DNA of 48,674 nt from Pseudomonas frederiksbergensis (GTDB lineage Bacteria > Pseudomonadota > Gammaproteobacteria > Pseudomonadales > Pseudomonadaceae): positions 1 through 48,674 of the forward strand of contig NZ_JAAUOE010000038.1 in the NCBI RefSeq assembly GCF_017114915.1, given 5' to 3'. The position numbers and the translations under genes were made by a program. Of the stretch, positions 42,076 to 48,674 are shown one piece after another. The notes below the pieces were generated by a model, which was given only the letters and a program-made list of their open reading frames with translations, had not been told where the DNA came from and made no database searches. Each line of letters opens with the position of its first letter. Position 1 is the first letter of the stretch.

Positions 42076-43381
42076 TACCGAGAACCCGATGTCCAGCCAA
42101 CAGGCCAGCAATAGCCGCATCACTGAACTCAAGCGTACGGCGGAGCTCGAAGAGCTGTTGATCGACGCCGAGGCCGATGACGAAGAGGTGCAGCACAGTC
42201 ATCCACTCCTGCGGCGGCCGTGGCTGTTGCTGCTGGGCCTGATTCTGGTGGCGCTGAACCTGCGTCCGGCGCTGTCGAGCATGGCGCCGTTGCTCAGCGA
42301 GGTCTCGAAAACGCTGGGGTTATCGGCCGCCCAGGCCGGATTGCTGACAACCTTGCCGGTACTTTGCCTCGGTCTGTTCGCCCCGTTGGCACCGGTGCTG
42401 GCGCGACGTTTCGGTGCCGAGCGGGTGGTGCTGGGGATTCTCCTGATGCTGGCCGGCGGGATCATGTTGCGCAGTTCGTTCGGCCAGGTCGGCCTGTTCG
42501 CCGGCAGCGTGCTGGCCGGCGCCAGCATCGGGGTGATCGGCGTGCTGTTGCCTGGCATCGTCAAGCGCGACTTCCCGAAACAGGCCGGCACCATGACCGG
42601 CGTCTACACCATGGCGCTATGCCTGGGCGCGGCCATGGCGGCTGGCGCGACCGTGCCGTTGAGCGAACATTTCGACAAGAGCTGGGCCCTGGGCCTCGGC
42701 TTCTGGATGGTTCCGGCGTTGGTCGCGGCGATGTTCTGGCTGCCGCAAGTGGGTCAGAAACACGGCGCGCACCACGTTGCCTATCGGGTCCGAGGTTTGT
42801 TGCGCGACCCGTTGGCCTGGCAAGTGACCTTGTACATGGGCCTGCAATCGTCTTTGGCCTACATCGTGTTCGGTTGGTTACCGTCGATTCTGATCGGTCG
42901 CGGTCTGACGCCAACCCAAGCGGGTCTGGTGCTGTCGGGTTCGGTAATTGTCCAGTTGGTCAGTTCGCTGGCAGCGCCATGGCTGGCGACCCGTGGCAAG
43001 GATCAGCGACCGGCGATCGTGATCGTCATGGCCATGACCCTTGGCGGCTTGTTCGGTTGCCTCTATGCACCACTCGATGGTCTGTGGGGTTGGGCGATTC
43101 TGCTGGGATTGGGGCAGGGCGCTACGTTCAGCCTGGCATTGACCCTGATCGTACTGCGCTCACGGGACGCCCATGTCGCGGCCAACCTGTCGAGCATGGC
43201 CCAGGGCTTCGGTTACACCCTGGCGTCGATGGGGCCGTTCGCGGTCGGCGTGGTGCATGACTGGACCGGCGGCTGGAGCGCCCTGGGCTGGATCTTCGGC
43301 GTGATCGGTTTCGGCGCGATCATCGCCGGCCTCGGTGCCGGGCGTTCGTTGTACGTGCAGGTCGAAAGCGAAAGGATCTGA
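42065..43381 (+). CDS. MFS transporter, CynX/NimT family
   Basis: 438 residues, about 12 membrane helices after a hydrophilic N-terminal tail of about 45 residues. CynX-like signature near the first helix: LLLGLILVALNLRPALSSMAPLLSEV, followed by GLSAAQAGLLTTLPVLCLGLFAPLAP. Family members include the cyanate transporter CynX and the 2-nitroimidazole exporter NimT; the substrate here is unknown. ATG 42065 overlaps the regulator gene and has GAGG ten bases upstream; ATG 42089 is an alternative. The overlap points to one operon with the GntR regulator. Confidence 0.92.
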   Translation: MNLDTENPMSSQQASNSRITELKRTAELEELLIDAEADDEEVQHSHPLLRRPWLLLLGLILVALNLRPALSSMAPLLSEVSKTLGLSAAQAGLLTTLPVLCLGLFAPLAPVLARRFGAERVVLGILLMLAGGIMLRSSFGQVGLFAGSVLAGASIGVIGVLLPGIVKRDFPKQAGTMTGVYTMALCLGAAMAAGATVPLSEHFDKSWALGLGFWMVPALVAAMFWLPQVGQKHGAHHVAYRVRGLLRDPLAWQVTLYMGLQSSLAYIVFGWLPSILIGRGLTPTQAGLVLSGSVIVQLVSSLAAPWLATRGKDQRPAIVIVMAMTLGGLFGCLYAPLDGLWGWAILLGLGQGATFSLALTLIVLRSRDAHVAANLSSMAQGFGYTLASMGPFAVGVVHDWTGGWSALGWIFGVIGFGAIIAGLGAGRSLYVQVESERI

Positions 43382-43481
43382 TTCGGGCACACTGTCGGTA
43401 TTCGGAGTGCGAATGCTGATGGTGTTTCGTCCGTTTGCAGATTATCGTGCTGGCAATCTGCCTATTCTCCGGAGTCTGTCT

Positions 43482-43952
43482 ATGAGTGATGCCCACAACG
43501 CCTTGATCACCCGGTTCTACCAAGCCTTCCAGCGGCTGGATGCCGAGGCCATGAGCGCCTGCTACACCGACGACGTGGTGTTCAGCGATCCGGCGTTCGG
43601 CGAGCTGCGCGGGCGCGATGCCGGCGATATGTGGCGCATGCTCACGACCCGCGCCAAGGACTTCTCCCTGACCTTCGATAACGTGCGCAGCGATGAGCGC
43701 ACTGGCGGCGCCCATTGGGTGGCGACGTACCTGTTCAGCCAGACCGGCAATATCGTGGTCAATGACATTCAGGCGCGTTTCGTGTTTCGCGACGGCAAGA
43801 TCTGCGAGCACCACGACAACTTTGATCTGTGGCGCTGGTCGCGTCAGGCACTGGGTTTCAAAGGGCTGTTGTTGGGCTGGACCCCGCTGGTGGGTAACGC
43901 CGTGCGTGCTCAGGCCTTGAAGGGGTTGAAGGCATTCCAGGCCAGTCGCTGA
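43482..43952 (+). CDS. NTF2-like / SnoaL-type protein
   Basis: 156 residues. NTF2-fold layout: helix ALITRFYQAFQRLDAEAM, then YTDDVVFSDPAFGELRGRDAGDMWRML, then long strands HWVATYLFSQTGNIVVNDIQARFVFRDGKI, and DLWRWSRQALG near the end. The conserved D-F/W block is shared with ketosteroid-isomerase-like proteins of unknown role. GGAG stands seven bases before ATG 43482; an upstream open frame from 43335 has no similarity. It lies 100 bp after the MFS gene. Confidence 0.85.
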   Translation: MSDAHNALITRFYQAFQRLDAEAMSACYTDDVVFSDPAFGELRGRDAGDMWRMLTTRAKDFSLTFDNVRSDERTGGAHWVATYLFSQTGNIVVNDIQARFVFRDGKICEHHDNFDLWRWSRQALGFKGLLLGWTPLVGNAVRAQALKGLKAFQASR

Positions 43953-43992
43953 TAAGATCGCGGCTTGTTTCCTATCAAGCCTTGATCGTCAC

Positions 43993-44313
43993 GTGAGCAC
44001 TTCGAGCGAATCTTCCGTCATTGCCGCCGAACCGTCGCTGCCCGTCAGCAAACCCTGGTTCGTCTACCTCGTTCGCGCGGCCAATGGTTCGCTCTACTGC
44101 GGGATCAGCGACGATCCCGTGCGCCGCTTCGCCAAGCATCAAAGTGGCAAGGGCGCGCGCTTCTTCCTCTCAAGCCCCGCCATGGCGCTGGTCTACACCG
44201 AACTTTGTCGTGACAAGAGCGATGCATTGCGCCAGGAGCGGCTGATCAAAAAACTCAAGAAAAGCGCGAAGGAATGTCTGGTGGCGAGTGCAGCGGCGGG
44301 CTTATCAAACTGA
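43993..44313 (+). CDS. GIY-YIG domain protein (YhbQ/UPF0213 type)
   Basis: 106 residues from GTG 43993. A single GIY-YIG domain: WFVYLVRAANGSLYCGISDDPVRRFAKHQSGKGARF in adjacent blocks, with Arg in VRRF and a later LRQERLIKKLKK helix with the family Glu. Small stand-alone members of this family are nuclease-like, and some act on damaged DNA; the function here is unknown. The N-terminal 20 residues are a poorly conserved tail, so a later start is possible. It lies 40 bp after the NTF2-like gene. Confidence 0.9.
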   Translation: MSTSSESSVIAAEPSLPVSKPWFVYLVRAANGSLYCGISDDPVRRFAKHQSGKGARFFLSSPAMALVYTELCRDKSDALRQERLIKKLKKSAKECLVASAAAGLSN

Positions 44314-44401
44314 CTGATAAGTGCCCATCAGGCAGATGGGTAGGCTGCCTGCCGATTGCGCGCTAAGCTGCTGGCTCCTTATCCGAGCGGCGGAGCCGAG
44401 C

Positions 44402-45337
44402 ATGTCCGAGTTGATTCTGCATCATTACCCGACGTCCCCTTTCGCCGAAAAGGCCCGCTTGCTGCTGGGCTTCAAGGGGTTGTCCTGGCGTTCTGTGATA
44501 ATTCCCCGGATGATGCCCAAACCCGACCTGACGGCCCTGACCGGTGGCTACCGCAAGACGCCGGTGTTGCAGATCGGTGCTGATGTCTATTGCGACACCG
44601 CGTTGATCGCTCGTCGTCTGGAGCAGGAAAAAGCTTCGCCGGCGTTTTTCCCGGAAGGCCAGGAAATGGTCGCGGCGACCTTCGCGGCGTGGGCCGATTC
44701 GGTGGTGTTCCAGCATGCGGTCAGCCTGGTGTTCCAGCCAGCCTCGGTGGCGGTGCGCTTCGGCAAATTGTCGCCCGAAGCGATCAAGGCATTCCTGGCC
44801 GATCGCGCCGGCTTGTTCAGCGGTGGCAGCGCCACACGGTTGTCGGCCGAGCAGGCCCGGCATCAGTGGCCAACGATCATGGCGCGTCTGGAGCAGCAGC
44901 TTCAGCGCGAGCAGGGGGACTTCCTGTTCGGCGAACCGTCGATTGCCGACTTTGCCCTGGCTCACTCATTGTGGTTCCTCAAGGCGACGCACGTGACGTC
45001 ACCGTTGGTGGACGCTTATCCGGCCGTTTCAGCATGGTTTGGTCGGGTGATGGGCTTTGGTCATGGCGCGTTCAGCGAGATGACCGCCGAGGAGGCGCTG
45101 AGCATTGCCCGCCATGCCACACCGGCCGCATTGCCGGATGAGTCGTTCGATGAACCGAACGGGTTCGAGGTTGGTCAGCAGGTGGTGATCGCAGCGACCG
45201 ACTACGGGGTTGATCCGGTGGCGGGTGAGTTGTTGTTTGCCGGTAGCGAAGAGTTGATTCTGCGTCGCGAAGACGAGCGAGCTGGCGTGGTGCATGTGCA
45301 CTTTCCGCGGTTCGGGTTTCGTATAGAGGCTTGCTGA
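44402..45337 (+). CDS. Glutathione S-transferase family protein
   Basis: 311 residues. N-terminal thioredoxin-like GST domain at about 1-78: LILHHYPTSPFAEKARLLLGFKGLSW, GGYRKTPVLQIGADVYCDTALIARRLE. A helical C-terminal domain follows (IADFALAHSLWFLKATH), then an extra tail of about 80 residues with beta character (VGQQVVIAATDYGVDPVAGELLFAG), longer than in simple GSTs. Ser in SPFAEKAR takes the usual glutathione-activating position. GGAG lies six bases before ATG 44402; the frame opens at 44321. Confidence 0.9.
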   Translation: MSELILHHYPTSPFAEKARLLLGFKGLSWRSVIIPRMMPKPDLTALTGGYRKTPVLQIGADVYCDTALIARRLEQEKASPAFFPEGQEMVAATFAAWADSVVFQHAVSLVFQPASVAVRFGKLSPEAIKAFLADRAGLFSGGSATRLSAEQARHQWPTIMARLEQQLQREQGDFLFGEPSIADFALAHSLWFLKATHVTSPLVDAYPAVSAWFGRVMGFGHGAFSEMTAEEALSIARHATPAALPDESFDEPNGFEVGQQVVIAATDYGVDPVAGELLFAGSEELILRREDERAGVVHVHFPRFGFRIEAC

Positions 45338-45341
45338 CGCA

Positions 45342-45375
45342 CTTGTGGCGAGGGGGCTTGCCCCCTCGCCACAAG
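45342..45375. terminator. Perfect 15-bp palindrome between convergent genes, terminator-like
   Basis: CTTGTGGCGAGGGGG-CTTG-CCCCCTCGCCACAAG. It fills the space between the GST stop (45337) and the glutaredoxin stop (45395) and can act in both directions. The core GGGGCTTGCCCC recalls a dispersed Pseudomonas repeat. Confidence 0.8.
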
Positions 45376-45394
45376 GATGGTCTGACGCTGATGG

Positions 45395-45745
45395 TTACTT
45401 CAGGGCGGCAAGCACCTGGTCCGGGTCATACCCGCGAATCAACGTTCCGTTCACATCGATGATCGGAATCCCGCGTCCACCGAGTGCCTCATAGGCTTTG
45501 CGCGCCACGGCATCCTTCTCGATATCGAATTCCTTGTATGGAATGCCTTTCTGATCGAGAAAGCGTCGGGTCAGCTTGCAGTAGCCGCACCAGTCAGTGG
45601 CGTAGAGCACGACGTTGGCCTTGGCCTGGGTCTGCTCGGACACCACCTGCGAGGGGTGAAGTACCCGCTCGATCTTGCCCCAGTTCTGGTAAACCACAAT
45701 CACCAGCAGGATCAGCAGGCATTTTTTCAACACGCCGCCGAGCAT
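45395..45745 (-). CDS. Membrane-anchored glutaredoxin-like protein
   Basis: 116 residues. One hydrophobic N-terminal segment (about 8-20, KCLLILLVIVVYQ), a linker, then a glutaredoxin domain with CGYC at 53-56 (YATDWCGYCKLTRRFL), the cis-Pro loop GRGIPIIDV and the GYDPDQVLAAL end. It probably sits in the inner membrane; which side the active site faces cannot be told. Its ATG overlaps the ndpA stop by one base (TGATG), so translation is coupled. Confidence 0.88.
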   Translation of the reverse strand: MLGGVLKKCLLILLVIVVYQNWGKIERVLHPSQVVSEQTQAKANVVLYATDWCGYCKLTRRFLDQKGIPYKEFDIEKDAVARKAYEALGGRGIPIIDVNGTLIRGYDPDQVLAALK

Positions 45746-46749
45746 CAGTTGCGTCGCTTGAGCTGGTCGGTCAGTTGGGTCGGCAGGCCCTTGATGATCA
45801 GCGTGCCGGCCTCTTCGTCGTATTCGATCTTCGAGCCCAGCAGGTGCGCTTCGAAGCTGATCGACAGGCCTTCGGCACGGCCGGTGAAGCGGCGGAACTG
45901 GTTCAGGGTGCGCTTATCCGCCGGGATCTCCGGGGACAGACCGTAGTCCTTGTTGCGGATGTGATCGTAGAAGGCTTTCGGACGATCCTCGTCGATAAGC
46001 TCCGAGAGTTCTTCAAGACCCATCGGTTCGCCGAGCTTGGCCTGGCTGCTGGCGTAATCCACCAGGGTCTTGGTCTTCTCGCGCGCGGACTCTTCCGGCA
46101 GGTCTTCGCTTTCGACGAAGTCACTGAAGGCCTTGAGCAAGGTGCGGGTTTCGCCCGGGCCGTCGACGCCTTCCTGGCAGCCGATGAAGTCGCGGAAATA
46201 CTCCGAGACCTTCTTGCCGTTCTTGCCCTTGATGAAGGAGATGTACTGTTTGGACTGCTTGTTGTTCTGCCACTCGGAGATGTTGATCCGCGCGGCCAGG
46301 TGCAACTGGCCAAGGTCCAGATGTCGCGACGGGGTCACGTCCAACTGATCGGTCACCGCCACGCCTTCGCTGTGGTGCAGCAGGGCGATGGCCAGGTAAT
46401 CGGTCATGCCTTGCTGGTAATGGGCGAACAGTACGTGGCCACCGACCGAGAGGTTGGACTCTTCCATCAGCTTTTGCAGATGCTCCACCGCCACCCGGCT
46501 GAAGGCCGTGAAGTCCTGGCCGCCGTCGAGGTATTCCTTCAGCCAGCCGCTGAATGGAAACGCGCCGGACTCCGGATGGAACAGCCCCCAGGCTTTGCCC
46601 TGTTTGGCGTTATAGCTTTCGTTCAGGTCGGCGAGCATGTTCTCGATGGCCGCGGACTCAGCCAGTTCAGAGTCGCGGGCGTGAAGAACTGCGGGTGTGC
46701 CGTCGGGTTTTTTGTCGATCAGGTGGACGATGCAATGACGGATCGGCAT
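45745..46749 (-). CDS. ndpA: Nucleoid-associated protein NdpA/YejK
   Basis: 334 residues. Family start MPIRHCIVHLIDKKPDG; blocks ENMLADLNESYN, LFAHYQQGMTDYLAIALLHHSEGVAV, LDLGQLHLAARINISEW, ISFIKGKNGKKVSEYFRDFIGC. A nucleoid-associated protein with affinity for double-stranded DNA. The frame reaches 46818, but ATG 46747-46749 starts the conserved part and has GAGAAG upstream. Coupled to the glutaredoxin gene. Confidence 0.93.
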   Translation of the reverse strand: MPIRHCIVHLIDKKPDGTPAVLHARDSELAESAAIENMLADLNESYNAKQGKAWGLFHPESGAFPFSGWLKEYLDGGQDFTAFSRVAVEHLQKLMEESNLSVGGHVLFAHYQQGMTDYLAIALLHHSEGVAVTDQLDVTPSRHLDLGQLHLAARINISEWQNNKQSKQYISFIKGKNGKKVSEYFRDFIGCQEGVDGPGETRTLLKAFSDFVESEDLPEESAREKTKTLVDYASSQAKLGEPMGLEELSELIDEDRPKAFYDHIRNKDYGLSPEIPADKRTLNQFRRFTGRAEGLSISFEAHLLGSKIEYDEEAGTLIIKGLPTQLTDQLKRRN

Positions 46750-47146
46750 GGGCTTCTCGGCTGGTTGAAGAGGGAAGGGCGCGCTCCCCCGAAAAAGCGC
46801 CCAGTGTACCGCAACCATTGGTTTTGGCGCGGTACGAAGGGCAATTCGCAGCGGTCCGGCGACCCTTATGCAGTTTTTTCCTGTTTTAGAGCAATAAAGC
46901 TGACCAAATGGGTAGCTAGAGGCGGATATTTCCCCGTCTCTGTGCTAGTTTTGCCCGGTCTTACGCGAAGTCACTGCGTTAAGCGTGCATTCAGCATTTG
47001 TCAGGTCGAACCAAACCCTGATTTCGGTATCTATTACCCCGACTCGTCGTGGTTATGGCCGAGGGTGCCAGATCCAGAAGATCGGGCTCGATGGCTGACA
47101 CTGCACTCTGCAATCCATATGAATTTGATAGGGAAGGAACACTACA
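46750..47146. other. Divergent intergenic region between ndpA and the HU gene
   Basis: 397 bp. Both genes need promoters here. The stretch 46860-46930 is AT-richer. I see no unambiguous sigma-70 pair. GGGAAGGAAC lies before the HU start. No small gene or RNA could be supported. Confidence 0.6.
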
Positions 47147-47428
47147 ATGGCTCTTACTAAAGACCAACTGATCGCCGACATCGCTGAAGCTATCGACGCG
47201 CCAAAAACCACCGCGCGTAACGCTCTGGACCAACTGGGCCAAATCGTTGCCGATCAGCTGGAAAACGGCGGCGAAATCACCCTGCCAGGCATCGGCAAGC
47301 TGAAAGTGACTGAGCGTCCTGCCCGTACTGGCCGCAACCCTTCGACTGGCGCTGCCATCGAAATCGCTGCCAAGAAAGTGATCAAGCTGGTTGTGGCCAA
47401 AGGCCTGACCGACGCTGTCAACAAGTAA
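47147..47428 (+). CDS. HU/IHF family DNA-binding protein
   Basis: 93 residues. Start LTKDQLIADIAEAIDAPKT, dimer helices, EITLPGIGKLKVTERPARTGRNPSTG with the DNA-bending arm and its RNPSTG tip, and end KLVVAKGLTDAVNK. It bends DNA and helps compact the nucleoid. It is close in length to HupB but the N-terminus differs from the usual MNKSELIDAIA, so it is probably one of the extra HU paralogues of Pseudomonas. AAGGAAC precedes the ATG; a strong terminator follows. Confidence 0.93.
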   Translation: MALTKDQLIADIAEAIDAPKTTARNALDQLGQIVADQLENGGEITLPGIGKLKVTERPARTGRNPSTGAAIEIAAKKVIKLVVAKGLTDAVNK

Positions 47429-47436
47429 GACTTGTT

Positions 47437-47477
47437 AAAAAAACCGTGCGCCGGAGCAATCCGGGCACGGTTTTTTT
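47437..47477 (+). terminator. Rho-independent terminator of the HU gene
   Basis: AAAAAACCGTGCGCCGG-AGCAAT-CCGGGCACGGTTTTTTT, a long stem with one mismatch and T-run, a few bases after the HU stop. Confidence 0.95.
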
Positions 47478-47526
47478 GTGTCCGCTACAACGATTTACAT
47501 CGGGTAAATCGCCGCAACACGCTTGT

Positions 47527-48558
47527 TTATTCCCCTGATGCCTTGACCCAGCGCGCCTGACGCCAGGCTTGTTGCTGTGCCTTGGTCTGGAAGGTCCAGG
47601 CCACGAAGCGGCTTTGTTTCTGGCCTTGGGACATTTCCACCACCTGGCTTTCCAGGGCGCCGGCCTTCTTCAGGGCGGTCTGGATCGCGGGCAGGTTGGA
47701 CGCTTTCGAGACCAGTGTGCTGAACCACAACACTTGCTGCGACACCTGCGCGCTTTCGCTGATCAACTGCGTGACAAACCGCGCCTCACCGCCCTCACAC
47801 CACAATTCTGCCGCCTGCCCGCCGAAGTTCAGCACCGGCAGCTTGCGTTTCGGATCGGCTTTGCCCAAGGCGCGCCATTTGCGCGTGCTGCCACGTGTGG
47901 CTTCGTCCAGGGACGCATGGAACGGCGGGTTGCACATCGTCAGGTCAAACCGCTCAGTCCCCTCCAGCAGGCCTAGCAGGATCTGCTTGGGGTTGGTCTG
48001 CTGACGCAACTGGATGGCTTTGTTCAGACCGTTGGACTGAACGATGGCTTTGGCGGCGGCGATGGCGGTCGAGTCGATTTCCGAGCCGAGGAACTGCCAG
48101 CGGTAATCACTGTAGCCGATCAGCGGATACACGCAGTTGGCGCCCATGCCGATGTCCAGCACCTTCACGGCAGCGCCACGGGGGATCACGCCGTCATTTG
48201 CGCTGGCCAGCAGGTCGGCGAGAAAGTGCACGTAGTCGGCACGGCCCGGAACCGGCGGGCACAGGTAATCAGCCGGGATGTCCCAATGGGCGATGCCGTA
48301 GAACGACTTGAGCAGGGCCCGGTTGAACACCCGCACCGCGTCCGGGCTGGCGAAGTCGATGCTTTCCTTGCCGTACGGGTTGATGATCACGAACTTCGCC
48401 AGTTCCGGCGTGCTCTTGATCAGCGCCGGGAAGTCGTAACGACCCTGATGGCGATTGCGCGGATGCAGGCTGGCCTTCTCGCGCGGTTCCACGGTTTTGG
48501 CCGGGGTCGCGGGTTTGGGCTTTTTACGCGCAGGTTTGGGGGGGCTGGGGGCGGTCAT
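47527..48558 (-). CDS. rlmF: 23S rRNA (adenine-1618-N6)-methyltransferase RlmF
   Basis: 343 residues. Basic Pro/Lys-rich N-terminal tail (about 1-30), then LHPRNRHQGRYDFPALIKS, SAM motif VKVLDIGMGANCVYPLIG, and the catalytic CNPPFHAS. It methylates N6 of A1618 in 23S rRNA. All catalytic motifs are present. It is convergent with the HU gene. Confidence 0.95.
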   Translation of the reverse strand: MTAPSPPKPARKKPKPATPAKTVEPREKASLHPRNRHQGRYDFPALIKSTPELAKFVIINPYGKESIDFASPDAVRVFNRALLKSFYGIAHWDIPADYLCPPVPGRADYVHFLADLLASANDGVIPRGAAVKVLDIGMGANCVYPLIGYSDYRWQFLGSEIDSTAIAAAKAIVQSNGLNKAIQLRQQTNPKQILLGLLEGTERFDLTMCNPPFHASLDEATRGSTRKWRALGKADPKRKLPVLNFGGQAAELWCEGGEARFVTQLISESAQVSQQVLWFSTLVSKASNLPAIQTALKKAGALESQVVEMSQGQKQSRFVAWTFQTKAQQQAWRQARWVKASGE

Positions 48559-48629
48559 GGGCGAGGTCGATTCGGGTATGGCTTAAAGTGGTGGGCATTG
48601 TCCCACAGACAATAGCCGCGCGGGGATCC

Positions 48630-48655
48630 TGTAAGAGCGAGGCTTGCCCGCGAAG
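48630..48655 (+). repeat. REP unit near the window end
   Basis: TGTAAGAGCGAGGCTTGCCC, continuing into GCGAAG; one base differs from the usual GTAGGAGC (GTAAGAGC). A partner, if any, lies beyond the window. Confidence 0.75.
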
Positions 48656-48674
48656 ACGTCGGTACAGTCAACAT

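Noticed and set aside
45484..47160. Plus-strand open frame of 558 codons across the glutaredoxin and ndpA genes
   Set aside because: Shadow of the two minus-strand genes; no motif, and it runs into the HU promoter region.

Overview
The window is a chromosomal segment of a fluorescent Pseudomonas (P. fluorescens group, judged from gene content). It has high GC, a complete alginate cluster in the standard Pseudomonas order, dauBAR next to rhlB, an aapJQMP operon, and many short REP palindromes of the Pseudomonas GTAGGAGC type. I see no tRNA, rRNA, CRISPR array or intact insertion sequence.

Layout. 1-1872: end of an HlyD-type adaptor gene, then three small genes on the minus strand (NTF2-like, short-chain dehydrogenase, two-helix membrane protein). 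2051-4891: an orphan TccC/Rhs-type toxin whose variable C-terminus carries a Cys-His pair like that of CNF deamidases. 4967-21562: the alginate operon on the minus strand, algD-alg8-alg44-algK-algE-algG-algX-algL-algI-algJ-algF-algA, with no broken gene. AlgD and AlgA make GDP-mannuronate. Alg8 and Alg44 polymerise it under c-di-GMP control. AlgK and AlgE export it, AlgG, AlgX and AlgL modify or trim it in the periplasm, and AlgI, AlgJ and AlgF (with AlgX) acetylate it. REP hairpins sit in the three long gaps inside the operon. About 830 bp of leader before algD holds a perfect IHF consensus, an AlgR-like site, paired direct repeats and an AlgU-like -35.

22398-27616: yaaA, a divergent polysaccharide-deacetylase homologue, a PIN-PhoH ATPase and moaCDE. 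27895-33902: an amino-acid binding protein and the dauB-dauA-dauR D-arginine operon. Between them, with lower GC than the surroundings, lies a two-gene cassette (28991-30888): an ABC-type ATPase overlapping a DUF4435/TOPRIM-like protein, which looks like a PARIS-type (AriA-AriB) anti-phage system. This is the most interesting part of the window.

34042-40919: rhlB, a carboxylesterase and the aapJQMP amino-acid ABC transporter. 41007-41326: two inverted REP elements flanking the decayed 3' end of a REP-associated tyrosine transposase (RAYT). 41416-48558: a GntR regulator overlapping a CynX-like MFS gene, an NTF2-like protein, a GIY-YIG protein, a GST, a membrane-anchored glutaredoxin overlapping ndpA/yejK, an HU protein and rlmF.

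All calls rest on reading motifs, gene order and translated sequence by eye. No database search was run. Residue numbers refer to the start codon chosen in each entry.
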